Assembly: GCF_902686445.1 (NCBI RefSeq)
Contig: NC_062218.1
Coordinates: 132,116,594-132,180,593 of the forward strand
Source of the DNA: Sciurus carolinensis
Lineage: Eukaryota; Chordata; Mammalia; Rodentia; Sciuridae
Direction: 5' to 3'
DNA: 64,000 nucleotides
The notes under the pieces were generated by a model that worked only from the letters and a program-made list of their open reading frames with translations, had not been told where the DNA came from and made no database searches. Numbering within the stretch: position 1 is the first letter of the stretch; every line of letters begins with the position of its first letter. This document shows, piece after piece, positions 21,705 through 34,010 of this stretch. The translations under genes and the position numbers were made by a program.

Positions 21705-23560
21705 TAAACAGTAAATACTATGGAATGTTTTTTTCCCTATAGCTATTGAGATGATTATGTCATTTTTTCTTAGTGTATTAATCCAGTGTATTATATGGAT
21801 TGATGTTTCAAGTTTATAAATTGGCCTAGGAAAATCTTTTTTTTCATATATTGCTACTATTGTTTTGCTAACATTTTGTTGAGGTTTTTTTTTTTTTGGG
21901 GGGGGGGGGCTTATATTCATATGGGATCACTTCTAGATAGTTTTCTCTTATAATTGTGTATACTTTTCCTAATCTGGTTTTTGTAGTAGGGCATGCTGGT
22001 TTTATTAAATGAGTTGCAGAGTATGCTTTTCATTCTGGAAGTAGCTCTATAGAATTAGTATTATTTTTACCTTAAATGTTTGGTAGAATTGACCAGTGAA
22101 ACAGTCCAGGCTCAAAGTTTCTTGTTTCTTCTGTCTCTCTCTCTCTCTCTGTTTCTCTGTCCTGTGAAGAATTTTAATTAAAAATCCTTCTTTTTTTTTT
22201 TCAATAAACATATGACTTTTTCCCTATCTTGCTCTTTTTTAATGAGTTTGGTAATTTGTATATTAGAAAAAATAAGTCTTTTTCAATTAAGTCATTAAAT
22301 AATTAGGATAGAATTGTTTAATGTTTATGGATTGTATATTGATATCCTCTTTTGTTCCTTCTATCAATAATTTTGTTTTCTCTTTTTGTTTATGATCAAT
22401 AAGTCCTTTTCAAATAATTACATTATTTTCAAAGAACTGACTTTGTTTTATTATTTTTTTCTATTGTTTTCACTTTTAACTTCATTGAATTTTGTAATAA
22501 TTTTTACTTCTTTCTTCCTAGTTGCTTTTATTTTATTTTCCTCTCTCTAGTCTTAAGGTGAAAGTTTAGGTTTCTGATTTATAATCTTTCTTCTTTTCTA
22601 AAATTGACATTTTAATGTCATGAATTTCCTTCTAGGCACTGACTTGCTGCAACTTTTTTTTTTTTTTTTTTTGTAAAAGGGATTGAACCCAGTAACACTT
22701 AAATACTGTGCTACATCCACAGTCCTTTTAAAAAATTTTTTGAGATAGGATCTTGCCAAATTGTTTAGGGCCTCAGTAATTCACTAAGACTGACTTTAAA
22801 CTCGTGATCCTCCTGCCACAGTCTCTTGAGTTACTGGGGTTACAGGCATGCACCACTACACCCAGTTCATAGACATATACATATTTGTTTCCTTTTTTCT
22901 CATATTTAGCATCCTTTAATGCAATTATTTTTTTCTTGCCTTGGTTTTGGTTTGTATAGTTTGCTGTGTTTTTTTTTTTTAATTTGTTTCTCATTACTCT
23001 CTCTCCTCCTCTGCTAACAGTCAAAATTTCTTGTTCTCTATTTAAATCTCTCCCTTTACTTTGGTTCTCCTATTTTTTTCTTCTCCTTTCTCATAACATC
23101 ACCTGCTACTTCTCTACTTCATTCTCTCTGTTCACTTTTTGAAATTGTAAATTCTTTTCTACTTTCCTATCTCATTTTTCCCTCTTAATTGACTTAATTT
23201 TTTATCATTTTTTTAGAACTAATTGGTTTATACAACTCCGGCCCCCACAATTCATGCTGTTGCAATTATTACTGCTGTGATGACATAGTTGACACTGGTT
23301 GGTTGTTTTAATGTCAGATGCAGTTTATGGTTGCTGTTGGCAAATGCTGACCCCACCATTTCTGGGGCTTTGCAGGGATAATTAACTTTGTAGTTGTCAT
23401 AGTAGAAACCAGTTTTTTTTTTTTCAGTCCAGCACATTACAAAATGTTTAATGACACATACTTTCCATAAAATGAGATAAGCTAAGCAGTAAGTTCAACA
23501 GTAATTTTACAAAGACAAATCAGTGCTAGCACAAAGTTTTCTATTTCCTTTTTCTTTCTT
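21705..23560 (-). repeat. Old L1, interrupted by a SINE
   Basis: On the minus strand this is degenerate L1 ORF2 sequence (around the reverse transcriptase region at about 21,740-22,110), continuing on both sides of the MEN SINE at 22,655-22,868. There are no long open frames. The identity of the part after about 23,230 is less certain. Confidence 0.6.
22655..22868 (-). repeat. MEN-type B1-ID SINE
   Basis: T run at 22,655-22,673, reverse ID half (GGGATTGAACCCAGTAACAC) and reverse 7SL-derived half (GATCCTCCTGCCACAGTCTC, GGCATGCACCACTACACCCA). Confidence 0.9.
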
Positions 23561-23754
23561 TTTTTCAAACAGAGGTTAACACAAGCTGTTTCAGAGGTAT
23601 AAGGAAAAAGAAACTATGCAATCCTTACTTTTAAAGAAGAGGAAACAGAGTTTCAGAAATTTTCATACCCATTTCAGGGCTCTTTTGCATACTATCTCAC
23701 TATAGTTCCCTATTCTATTCAAACCATTAATAACCACAATAAAAATCCATCATT

Positions 23755-24240
23755 TCATGGAGATTTTGTTGTTGTTGTTATTCCAATTGGTTATATATGA
23801 GATTAGAATGAATTTTGACACATTGTTCACAAATGGAGCATAACTTCTCATTCCTCTGTCTGTACATGGTGCTGAGTCACACCAGCAGTGTAATCATACA
23901 TATATATAGGATAATAATGTCTGTCTCATTCTACATCCTTTCCATCCTCATCATCCCATCCTTCTCCTCACTCCCCTCTGCACAATCCAAAGTTTCTTTA
24001 TTCTTTCCTACCCCTGCCACTATGGAAAACATTCAGTCTTTGGTTTTGGGGGATTATTGGCTTATTTTACTTAGCATGATATTCTCTAGTTTTATCTATT
24101 TACCTCCAAATACCATAATTTCATTCTTCTTTAAGGTTGAGTAATAATTGATTGTGTGTATGTACCACATTTTCTTTATCCTTTCATCTGTTGAAGGGCA
24201 CCTAGGTTGAGGAACCAGGTATTTATTTAATGCTGTATGT
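23755..24240 (-). repeat. L1 3' end, minus strand
   Basis: The minus strand keeps the C-terminal ORF2 text near 24,120-24,200 (KKMWYIHTI) and then the 3' UTR out to about 23,766. It is mutated and 5' truncated. Confidence 0.75.
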
Positions 24241-24577
24241 TTTTGTGCATTGACTGTTGCTGTTGGTTGTTTTCCCCTAAACTGTGAGATGCTGGGAAGC
24301 TGCAGGGACACTGGAAGTTCACAGGATAGAAAATCTGCTGAACTAAACTCAGTGCACCTTGCTCTGTACAAAAATTAATGGCACTCAAACTTCAGCTGTA
24401 CTTTAATATAAAGAATAGAAGAGGGAAAAAAACTAATGACCAGGCCCCAGTTATAAATTGCTAGTGGTGCACCCCCAGGTCCCACTCATAAACATACACT
24501 GCTAAGACAAAAATGGAGAATTAACACAAAGCCTGTGTCTACTACCTTCAAGGGGGTCTTAATCTAAATCACTCTAG

Positions 24578-25027
24578 TGTTGGGACTAATGACACGTTAA
24601 CTAACTCAGGCTGACTCCTTACTGCCTGGCCAGTGAGCAAGATCAAGGACTCAAAGGCGGTTTCAAAAGTTAATGATGATAAATCAGACCACCGTCAGGG
24701 ATTGGTTAACAACAGTTCGGAGAACGTGATCAGCTCGTGCTTGCCATATAGTCCTATGGACTCTCACCTGCGTGAATCCCCTGTGCCTTGCTGACCTTTA
24801 AGCTGATTGGTTCCTGCCTAGCCTCCACCCTACATAAAAGCTGTGTGATTTCCTCAATAAACGAGTTCCTGCTGTGACTGGTCTCCCTAAGGCATCTGAT
24901 TGTCCTCCGCCGGAGGGCTGGGTGTGGGTGGTCAGTCGGCCCTACCTTTCCCTGTCTGACCTTGTTGGGTAGTGCTTCCTTCCCTTGTCGCTGGTTGAGA
25001 AGACCAAGGGGGCTTAAGACCCCGACA
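24578..25027 (+). mobile_element. Class II solo LTR (450 bp)
   Basis: It begins TGTTGGGACT and ends ACCCCGACA, with the 6-bp duplication CTCTAG on each side (24,572-24,577 and 25,028-25,033). An ACATAAAAG TATA box (about 24,833) and a CAATAAACGAG signal (about 24,857) are in the expected order. It is a different family from the 393-bp LTRs. Confidence 0.92.
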
Positions 25028-25067
25028 CTCTAGGACACTTTGGCAAGTAAAGACTGATCCCTATTGT

Positions 25068-25880
25068 TTTAGTCAACTTTTTTCATTGCTGTCACTAAAA
25101 GATCTGACCAGAACAACTGTAGAAAAGGAAAACTTTATTTGGAGGCTTAAGAGTTTCAGAGGTCTCAATCCATAGACAGCAGACTCCATTCCTTGATGCA
25201 GAACATCATGGTGGAAGAGTGTGGCAGAGGGAAGCAGCTCATATGGTGATCAGAAAGTGTCAGGGACCAAGAAGTTCTCATTCTGAGAACATTCTGACCT
25301 TTACAATAAGCAGCAGCGCCCCTCCCCCTCCTCCTGGCTGATAATTCTGACAGTATGGCGCCTATGGCGCCCACGGCTTCTCTTCCGGGACTACACTTTC
25401 CCGCCGGCGCGAACTTCACCTTCCCGCCAGCGCGAATTTGCACCCTATCAGGAACCCAGCAGAAGAATACAACCAACCAGGCTGCACCTCGTCATACCCC
25501 TCATTCCCTCAGCATAAATACCCGTGAGAACAATAAAAACTTGCAGCTTGATCAGAATTCCTGTCTTGCTGTCTCTCCCTGCGTCTCTTGTCCCTTCATT
25601 CCTTCTCTCTTAGGTTTGCCGTCCGCGTTGATGTCCCACGGGTCGGGACAAGAAAGCAGAGAGAGAGTCACCACTTGCCAGATACAAATATGCAACCCAA
25701 AGCCACACACCCAAATCCCACCTCCTCCAGTCACACCCTACCACTTAAATTAATCCCTATTAGGAGATTAATTCACTGATTGGGTTAAGACTTTTTCAAC
25801 CCAATCATTTCTCCTCTGAACTTTCTTGCATTGTCCCACATGTGAGCTTTTGGGGGACACTTCACATCCAAATCATAACA
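25068..25880 (+). repeat. Unclassified repeat family R, copy 2 (split by LTR)
   Basis: It matches the layout of the copies at 3,300 and 34,770: GGAAAACTTTATTTGGAGGC at the left, GGTGGAAGAG...GGAAGCAGCTC in the middle, and CACATGTGAGCTTTTGGGGG near the right end. The 393-bp solo LTR at 25,258-25,650 splits it. Confidence 0.6.
25258..25650 (+). mobile_element. Young class II solo LTR, copy 2 (393 bp)
   Basis: Same ends and length as the LTR at 16,957-17,349, from which I count 3 differences. The 6-bp duplication AGAAAG flanks it (25,252-25,257 and 25,651-25,656). Different duplications show the two copies are separate insertions, not a segmental duplication. Confidence 0.95.
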
Positions 25881-26861
25881 CATATGAAGCTCCACACATA
25901 AGAGTGGAAGACAAATTCCTCCAAACAGATGCATAAAACCCACAGAAATACAAGAAATATGAAAAATCAAGGTGACATGATATTGCCTAGAATTTATAAT
26001 TCACCAGCAACTGACCCCAAAGATATTGCAGTGGATAAAATATCAGGTAAGGAGTTCAAAAGAATTGTGATAAAAAGATCAATAAATTCCAAGAGAAAAA
26101 AACAAATTGCATGAAATAAGGAAGTTAATGCAGGATATAAATGAGAAATTTAATAAAGAGATAGAGATATTGAAAAAGAACCAAACAGAAATCTTGGAAA
26201 TTAAAGACACAATAAATTAAAAAAAAAAAAAGAATGTTCCGCTGAACACATATACCAATGGTAAAGAATAGGAGACACAGAGAAAAACCCACACATCTAC
26301 AGTCATCTGATCCTTTACAAAGGTGCCAAAAATATAAATAGGAGAAACAATAAACTTTTCAACAAATGATACTGGGAAAACTGATTGTCCATATGAAAAA
26401 GAATGAAACTAGACCCTTATCTTCCCCTCCACAAAAATCAACACAATATGGATTAAAAATCTAGAAATTAGACCAGAAGCTATACAACTCCTAGAACAAA
26501 ACATAGGGTCAACACTCCAGCATATAGGCACAGGCAGTGACTTTCTGAAATAGGACCCCCAAAAGCTTAGAACATAATGCCAAAATTTAATAAAGTTATC
26601 ACATTAAAAAGCTTCACAGCAAATAAAACAATTAGAAATGTGAAGAGAGAACCTACAGAATGGGAAAAAAAATTTTCTAGTTACTCTCTTGATAGAGATA
26701 TTAAAAAAACTTCATAAAATCAAATAACTCAATTAATCAATGGGAAAATGAATTAAACAGACTCTACTCAAAAGAAGAAATACAAATGGCCCACAAATAT
26801 GTGAGAAAATGTTCAACAACTTTAGCAATTAGGGAAATACCAATCAAAACTATACTGAGGT

Positions 26862-27068
26862 CAGGCATAATGGCAGATGCCTGGAATCCCAGCAACTTGG
26901 GAGGCTGAGGCAGGAAGATTCAAGTTCAAAGCCAATCTCAGCAACTTAACAAGGCCTTAAGCAACTCAGTGAGATCCTGTCTCTAAATAAAACACAAAAA
27001 AGGGCTGGGGATGTGATTCAGTTGTTAAGTGCCCCTGCCTCCAATCCCTGGTACCAAAACAAAAAAAA
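26862..27068 (+). repeat. MEN-type B1-ID SINE, full length
   Basis: Complete B1-like and ID halves with the joint AAAAAAGGGCTGGGGATGTG at about 26,996-27,014 and an A tail. L1 text continues directly on both sides. Confidence 0.92.
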
Positions 27069-27299
27069 CTACACTGAGATTTCATCTCACACCAGTCAGA
27101 ATGGGAATCATCAGTAGTACAAATAATAATAAATGCTGGAGAGGATGTGGAGACAAAGGAACACTTTTACACTGTTAAAGGGATTGTAAGTTAGTACACC
27201 ACTATGGAAATTTGTACTGAGTTTCCTCAAAAAACTAGGAATGGAACCACCACATGTCCCAGGTATTCTACTCCTTGGTATTTACTGTAAAGAATTAAA

Positions 27300-27887
27300 T
27301 GTTATGGGACACAACTTAAGAACAGACCATTCACCACTGAAAAGTCCAAATTTGACAGTCTCTTTTAAGCCGGCCAGGTGACTATCTCACATAATGCCCC
27401 AAAAATGACTATTGGGAGGACAGCCCTGACCATTGGGTCGCAGGGGGTTTTATACCATAATCAGTACATCAGTCATAAGTGTCTGTTGCTATGATTCAAA
27501 ATTACAAATTAACATCATGGGATCTGAAATTATTAGCAGAGGGGAAAGTGGGTCAAAATGACCTTACTTAGGTACAAACTAAAGAATGGTTACTAACATC
27601 TAAACAGTCACTGTTGACATCACCATTAACATGGTACATTGTTTAGGAAACTAGGAATCAAAAAGAGAACAATTTTTAATTATACAAGAATTGCCATTCT
27701 GTCATTTTGTATTGCCAAGCAAGTCATGCTAAGCAACTGTTGATGGGTACAGAGGCAGGGTGTTCCCATGAGAGAAGCATTCCCTTCATGTCATGGAGTC
27801 TCAAGGTAAAATGAAGTCTGTTTAGTCATTGCCCATATAGCCTGGCCTCCAACATTTCCATGGAGTTAAATATGTCAACCCATCACA
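27300..27887 (-). mobile_element. Solo LTR in L1 (588 bp)
   Basis: The plus strand reads TGTTATGGGAC to CCCATCACA. The flanks share TTAAA (27,295-27,299 and 27,888-27,892). On the minus strand a GGTATAAAAC TATA box lies near 27,455. A 5-bp duplication would fit a class III ERV. L1 text resumes after the LTR. Confidence 0.75.
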
Positions 27888-28639
27888 TTAAAATCATCAT
27901 ACTATAGTGATACATACATACCCATGTTTATAGTAGCACAACTCTCAATAGCCAAACTATGAAACCAGCCTAGGTGCCCATCAATGGATAAATGCATACA
28001 GAAAGTGTAGTATATATACACAGCAGAGTTTTATTTAGCCATAAATAAAAATAAAATTATGTCATTTGTAGGAAACTGAATTGAACCGAAGGCCATTATG
28101 TTAAGTGAAATAAGCCAAACTCAGAAGGTCAAGGTTGATGTGATTTTTCTCATATGTGGAAGCTAGAGAGGAAAAAAGGAAAAGAAATGTGGGGAGTTGG
28201 TGACCTCAGGAAAAATCAAAAGGAGATTAGTACAGGAAAGAGACAAGTGGTGGGAGGGGTGGGAGGAAATGCTGGGTAGTAATATTGTCAAAATTATATA
28301 GCTGCTTTTGTGCATTATGATTATGTAATAACAAATCCCATCATTATGCACAACTATAATGCACCAAATTTAAAATGTGCAAAGAGAAAAAATATGTAAA
28401 TATAAACTGAATGAAAATATCCATTAGCTGTAATAAAATTTCAACTCTAATGAGTGAATAAAAGTCATTGAAATCTCCCCAAAGGGTATGTTTTTGAGCT
28501 GAGATGATAATGCTCTGAATAGTATGGCTGATATCCTAAGAAATTTCTTCAAGGCCAGTGTTCTTCACTCTGCTTGCCTTAGATGAAAACAGAAATAACC
28601 AAAAATCAGGATATTTACTGAGTTATTGGATACTTGAAC

Positions 28640-29330
28640 TTGTAAAGCATAAATTTCTAGTGTTTCCTGGATAATAACAGAGAGTAAACATTTTTCAGTT
28701 TGTTGTTGGATATCATCACAATAGATGCAGAAAAAAGACTTTGAGAAAATCCAACATCCATCATGATAAAAACAATGATGAAATTAGGGATAAAAGGAAT
28801 GTATTTAACATCGTAGAAGCTATATATAAGAAACCCTAAGCCAACACACACTGTATGGGGAAAAACTGAAAGTTTGTCTCTAAACTCAGGAACAAGACAA
28901 GGAAGTCCACTTCACCTCTCCTATTCAATATAACTCTTATAACCTCAACCAGAGTAATTAGGAAGGAGAAAAAATTAAAAGGGATACAAATAGGAAAGGG
29001 AGGAGTAAAATTGCCCCTTTTTGCACATGATATCTTAATCATATAAGATCCTAAAAGTTCCAAAAGTAGACTTTGATAGCTGATAAAACAAATTCAGCAA
29101 AGTAGCAGGATACAAAATTAATAAGCAAAAATTGTTAGCTTTCTGTACACCAGTAATGAATCTGCTGAGAAAGAATTCAGGAAAACAATTGCAATCACAA
29201 CAGCCTCAAAAAAGCAAAACATTTAGGAATAAATCTGAACAAAAAGGTAAAGACCTCCAGGAGGAAAATTACAAAATACTAAAAAAAGAAATTGAAGAAC
29301 TCTCATGTTTTTTGAATGGACAGAATTAAT
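28640..29330 (+). repeat. L1 ORF2 fragment, plus strand
   Basis: Reverse transcriptase region wording is visible (ATAGATGCAGAAAAAAGACT, then GGAACAAGACAAGGAAGTCC at about 28,889). It is mutated throughout and ends at the family A LTR. Confidence 0.75.
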
Positions 29331-29372
29331 ATTTTTCAAGTGGTTATACTTCTGATACTGTTGGTTATCAGT

Positions 29373-29920
29373 AATGAGTTCTCCTTCCTCAAATGTTGAA
29401 GTTTGAGCATTTGAGAATCATGCCAAGGCAAGCAGGTTTTATTTAAAGATAGTAACACAGACTTCTCCTGGGAGAGAGAAGGGGGGCATGGCTGGTATTC
29501 TGGTATCCTAAGAAGTGAGAGCACTCTGCCCTCTTTACAGATTAAAGTTTCCTTTGTTCTCCTCCTCTCTCCCCACTTATCGGTCTCTTTCCTTCCTACC
29601 TGACTAGGCCCAGGAGATGCCAATGGGATGACCAAAAGGTGAGAAGCAGATGGTCAGGAGGAAGGACTAAATGGAGTGATCCAGGCTTGTAGCAGCCCAA
29701 GGGCATTAATTAGCAATTCCCTGCCTGCAACCTTTTGGGAAGGGTAGTATAGACAGGTAATCTTGATGATCAAAGGGCTCCAGAGGCACTGACATTCCAA
29801 TATCCCAGGAATGCAATCTCCCAGGGGTGGTCTCCATCTTCCCAGATCCAAACTGGCCTCCATTTCCTTAATTCAGCCTGATTGCCTATCTATTTTAACT
29901 GTCTGTCATTAATTCTGATT
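29373..29920 (-). repeat. LTR family A, copy 3
   Basis: Minus-strand LTR with the family blocks in order, including the AATAAAACC signal near 29,438. The ERV interior continues from its 5' side at 29,930. Confidence 0.82.
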
Positions 29921-32900
29921 TATTTCCCTCTCTTATTTTGACTCCTTACTGCTGTAAGGAAATGGAACAAGGACTGCTCTGGTTGCTTTGAGCTTAAACG
30001 GGCAAGAAGTTTGGAGTTCCCTTCTAGAAATCAGGTTGGCTGAGGGGTCCACAGTAAAAGTCTGTTTGGAGAAAAACAGGTTGTAAATTATCTGGGGATG
30101 GGTGCTTCTATGAGAGAGAAACAAAAAGACATGAGTACTGAGATGAGATTACTACAGCATCAATGAATATCATGAAGATGAATGAATATCATGTCAATGA
30201 ATATCATGAAGATGATAGAAGTCAATAATTTTTCACCAGGAGGTAGAAGTTGTTTCCATAAAAAGGCCTAAGAAAGGCTGGAGAGGACAAGGTCTTTATT
30301 TGGAATGTAAATCTTTGACATTGTCATAGTTATCAGTAATGTAAACACAACATTTAATTTTTTTAATGTTACCAATCTTTTATTTACTTTACTTGCCACC
30401 CTACATTTCTTACCCTTTAAAACCAGATTCAAGTGATTCACATTCCACTTACCTCTAAGTCATACTCTGAACCAACCACCTTGTATTAACTGCTTTCATA
30501 AATAAAATCTGCTTTTAAATGATTCTGTCTGTCAATTTACAAGTTTTTTAGCTTAACCTGCTCCATGTGTGTACAATCTCATAAAGTTGCCAAAATAGCA
30601 CAATTGATGATATCATGGGGAAAAAACTTACTGCCACAGGAAACCAAGCACTGTTGAGCCAACTCTTTCTTTTCTGGTCACTTGTTTTATACTTATTAGC
30701 TAAAACAAAAGACCTACTCAATTTCTTATACAAAGATGTGTATATCCATATCTAACTGAAATTAATGTGCCACAGTAGAAAATGTCCATGCTCACAGTTC
30801 ATCAATGCTTTGGGATTCCAAACTATTTTCTGGTATGGACAACAGACTTAGCATCTCAAACTCGAGTGGATGCATGCTGCCTCCTGTGATAACCAAGGAA
30901 TGCAATGGTTCTCCCAAGTCCACAGTACACATTTGTTGTAAAGTGCCTGCTACAATTTTCTGGTCCTCAGCTCCAACCCTGGCTAAACCAACACAGAATG
31001 TCTCCTCAGTGATTGCTGGTTCTTCTCCTCATATTCTTTGATTCTGAACAATTTCCAGAAGTTGCTGGGCTGCTTGGTTTACACGCATATACCGAGGAGG
31101 TTCATAGATCTTCCTGCCCTTGATTAGATTTTCCAAAGACTGCTCCTTTACTTTGATGTCTAGTAAGCATAATGTGTGCAGGCTATTCTGTCTGTTCTTT
31201 TTTACTTTGTCAATGAAGCTTTCTGGTCTCCAAGTGTCTGTCCAAAAAACAATAGAAACTGTCTCACCAAATTTATATAACTGTAAACCACAGCACCCTA
31301 GAACATTCATTATGGAGGCATTATGAATAACATGATAAGGGATTACCAACTTTGCTGTTCTCAGAATAAGATCGCTGCATGTCATAGCTCAGGGCTTCCT
31401 TCCCTACAGTCAGGACTGAGGTGTAGGCTTCCAAGTACACTCGACTGCAGCGTCTTACAATTTCCAGGCCCTTCACTGTGATGTCTTTGGCATCTCCCAG
31501 GCCCAAGCCGATCAGGTAAAGCATTTCGAACTCCTGGGGGAGGTGACCGATGAGAGAATGTGAATTGGTCCCCTGTGCTCCGCCAAGTAATAATTGCAGC
31601 CGGCTTTTACAGTGAAGCAGCTCTTAAGCAGCAGAGCCATGCTGACCAGGTCCCAACAATTAATTTTTAATGTCATCGATGTCCCCATAAATATAGTTAA
31701 GCTACTTAATGTCATCTGATTTTTGTAAAATATCCTTTTTATTGATATGACCTCTGTGTTTAGTAGAGATCACTATATTTCTGTTACTTAGGGCTAGATA
31801 ATCACACCAGCAAACATTGATTAAGCCTACCTGTGTAGGAAGTTTGGAAGATCTGTAGGCCTTAAACTGACTAAATCTTTTTGACTCTGGAAGTTTCTCT
31901 TAATTGTTATCAGACACTTCTGCCTAAAAATCTCTCTTTTATAGCCTCCAGTCTTACTTATTCTTGGGGGCTAACACAAGTGTGTATCTTAAGTTGCATT
32001 TAATTATTGTTTCTTTTTTTAAATGCCCAGGAATGGCTAAGTTTTGGGTTTAACTGTTTCACTAGGTGTTTGAGATCAAGCTGGTCAAATGGACCTGTTC
32101 CTGTCTGTTGTTAAGAGACAGCTGAGTTCCCACAGGGGTCACTCATGGGGAACTTGAGAGCAGTTTTTTAGCTATATTAGTGCCATTTTCTAGGTAGGGT
32201 ATCCTTGATGAGGTGGCTTCCCTTAAAAACATCAGGGATGTCTTCCTTTTCTAATGACCCTCCTCTTTATAGCAGGTGTGCTGATAGGCTTCTTCTCCAG
32301 TGGCCTCATTAATCTTACTGATCAGGAGGTCATGTGGCCCAGAATTGCAAAGCTCCTTAGAGAAGTTCTCTTGTTCCCTGGATTTAGGCTGATTCTGAGG
32401 GCAAGAGCCAAATACTGGTTTTCTTGGCCCCTTTATTTTAATCTCAATCTTTAAATTTTAATCTTAAACATCCAGCAAGCCAGCTCACCAGTCATAAAAT
32501 AAGAGTACTGGGCTTTAAGTTCAATGTCTATAACTTTACAATCACTTACCCCCTTTATTTAATTGGGTCTATATTATCTGTTCTATAGGTGATGGCTTAT
32601 TACCTCAAATTAATTTAGGTCGTTTGTTCTTGAAGCAGTACCTCTGCAAAATATTAACTGGCAACAGTTTTGGAGTTTACAAGAAAAATACAAACTGGAA
32701 TTAACAAGAGTAAAAACATACTTAGTGTATGTAATGTCTATCTTGAATTTTGGCTGAGTTATACATTATATCCTCTATTTAAGATCACAGTAATTTTGCA
32801 ACAAAAATTAATTTTTGAATAAGATGGGAGGCAGAGCTTTATCTCAGGTAAGGCCCAGCTCTTTACAAATCTTAGGTTAAGTGTTCTTGTTCTAAAGTTG

Positions 32901-33090
32901 ATTTGTCTCTTTTTTAAATATCATTTTACAAAAGTTTACATATATTCTTTCCTGAGTCTGTAATGTCAATATGACATTACATCTAAAACATGAATCAAGG
33001 AAAAGATAAGAGAAATTTTAACATTCAATTTGTGGAAAAAGAGGCAAAATGCTTTTAGGATTCACAATATTAACCTTTAAATACATCAGG
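29921..33090 (-). repeat. Class I ERV interior next to LTR A, split by DPH5 retrocopy
   Basis: The stretches 29,930-30,360 and 31,660-33,090 match, inverted, the interior sequence at about 56,200-57,930 upstream of the plus-strand LTR A. Examples are the GGAGAGGACAAGG block (30,281) and CACAGGGGTCAC (32,133) with their counterparts at about 57,552 and 57,022. No coding domain is seen in this part of the ERV. Confidence 0.7.
30366..31658 (-). pseudogene. DPH5: DPH5 processed pseudogene
   Basis: DPH5 is the cytosolic methyltransferase of diphthamide synthesis on elongation factor 2. The minus strand opens at ATG 31,524 with the family start [19 protein letters not shown] and keeps the N-terminal part to about 31,395. 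About 70 codons are then missing, and the match resumes in another frame from [10 protein letters not shown] (31,376). An in-frame TGA at 31,029-31,031, probably from a CGA arginine codon, stops it; the C-terminal part runs in frame to a TGA at 30,792-30,794. A 3' UTR of about 420 bases follows, with AATAAA shortly before an A run (T run at about 30,357-30,366 on the plus strand). Continuous ERV text on both sides shows that it inserted into the ERV by retroposition. It is non-functional. Confidence 0.92.
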
Positions 33091-33109
33091 CTCTCATCTT
33101 TATTCAAAT

Positions 33110-34010
33110 TTTTAAAAAATTTTATCTGTTCTAATTAATTGTACATGACATTAGAATGCACTTGTATATTTTGATAGATCACATATAAATGAAGTATAAT
33201 CTCTCATTTTTCTGATTATACATATTGTAGGATCACATCAGTCATGCAGTCATACATGTACATGAGTTAATAGTGTCTGTTTTGCTCTACTATTGTTTTT
33301 CCCCTATACCCCTTCCCTTCTCTTCACTCCCCTCTACCTAATATAAAGTAACTCCTTTCTTACCTATTCCCCCACCCTTATTGTAAATTAGTATCTGCAT
33401 ATCAGAGGAAATATTTGGCCTTTGATTTGGGGGTTAGGCTTATTTCACTTAGCATGATATTCTCTAATTCAATCCATTTACCAGCAAATGCCAGAATTTC
33501 ATTCTTCTTTAAAACTAAGTAACATTCCATCATATATATATATGCCACATTTTTTTTATCCACTCATCTGTTGAATGGCATCTAGGTTAGTTCCATAGTT
33601 TACCTATTGTGAATTGAACTGCTATAAATATTGATGTGGCTGTGTCACTGTAGTGTGCTGATTTTAAGTTCTTTGGGTATAGGCTAAGGAGTGGGATAGC
33701 TGGGTCAAATGGTTCCCTTCCAAGTTTTCTCAGGAATCTCTATACTGCTTTCCAGAGTGGCTGCACCAATTTGCAACCCACCAGCAAAGTATGAGTGTAC
33801 CTTTTTCCCCACAGCCTCACCAACACCTATTGTTGCTTGTATTCTTGATAATAGCCATTCTAATTGAGGTGAGATGAAATCGTGGGGTAGTTTTGAATTG
33901 CATTTCTCATTACTAGAGATGTTGAACATTTTTTCTTTTATCTATTGATTACTTGTGAAGTGTCTTCTGTGAAGTGTCTCTTCAGTTCCTTAGCCCATTT
34001 ATTGATTAGA
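33110..34010 (-). repeat. L1 3' part, minus strand
   Basis: The 3' UTR lies at 33,110-33,370 and the ORF2 C-terminal region at 33,430-34,010 on the minus strand. It is truncated at about 34,010, exactly where a short telomere-like tract (GGGTTAGGGTTAG) begins. Confidence 0.85.

Larger units (their letters stand above)
25880..28395 (+). repeat. L1, plus strand, interrupted twice
   Basis: Degenerate L1 ORF2 sequence on the plus strand (for example near 26,450-26,530, then 27,070-27,299 and 27,893-28,160), ending in a 3' UTR at about 28,395. A MEN SINE (26,862-27,068) and a 588-bp LTR (27,300-27,887) are inserted. There is no long open frame. Confidence 0.75.

Noticed and set aside
31512..31715. 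A 67-codon minus-strand frame in front of the DPH5 start
   Set aside because: It is the 5' UTR of the DPH5 retrocopy plus flanking ERV sequence.
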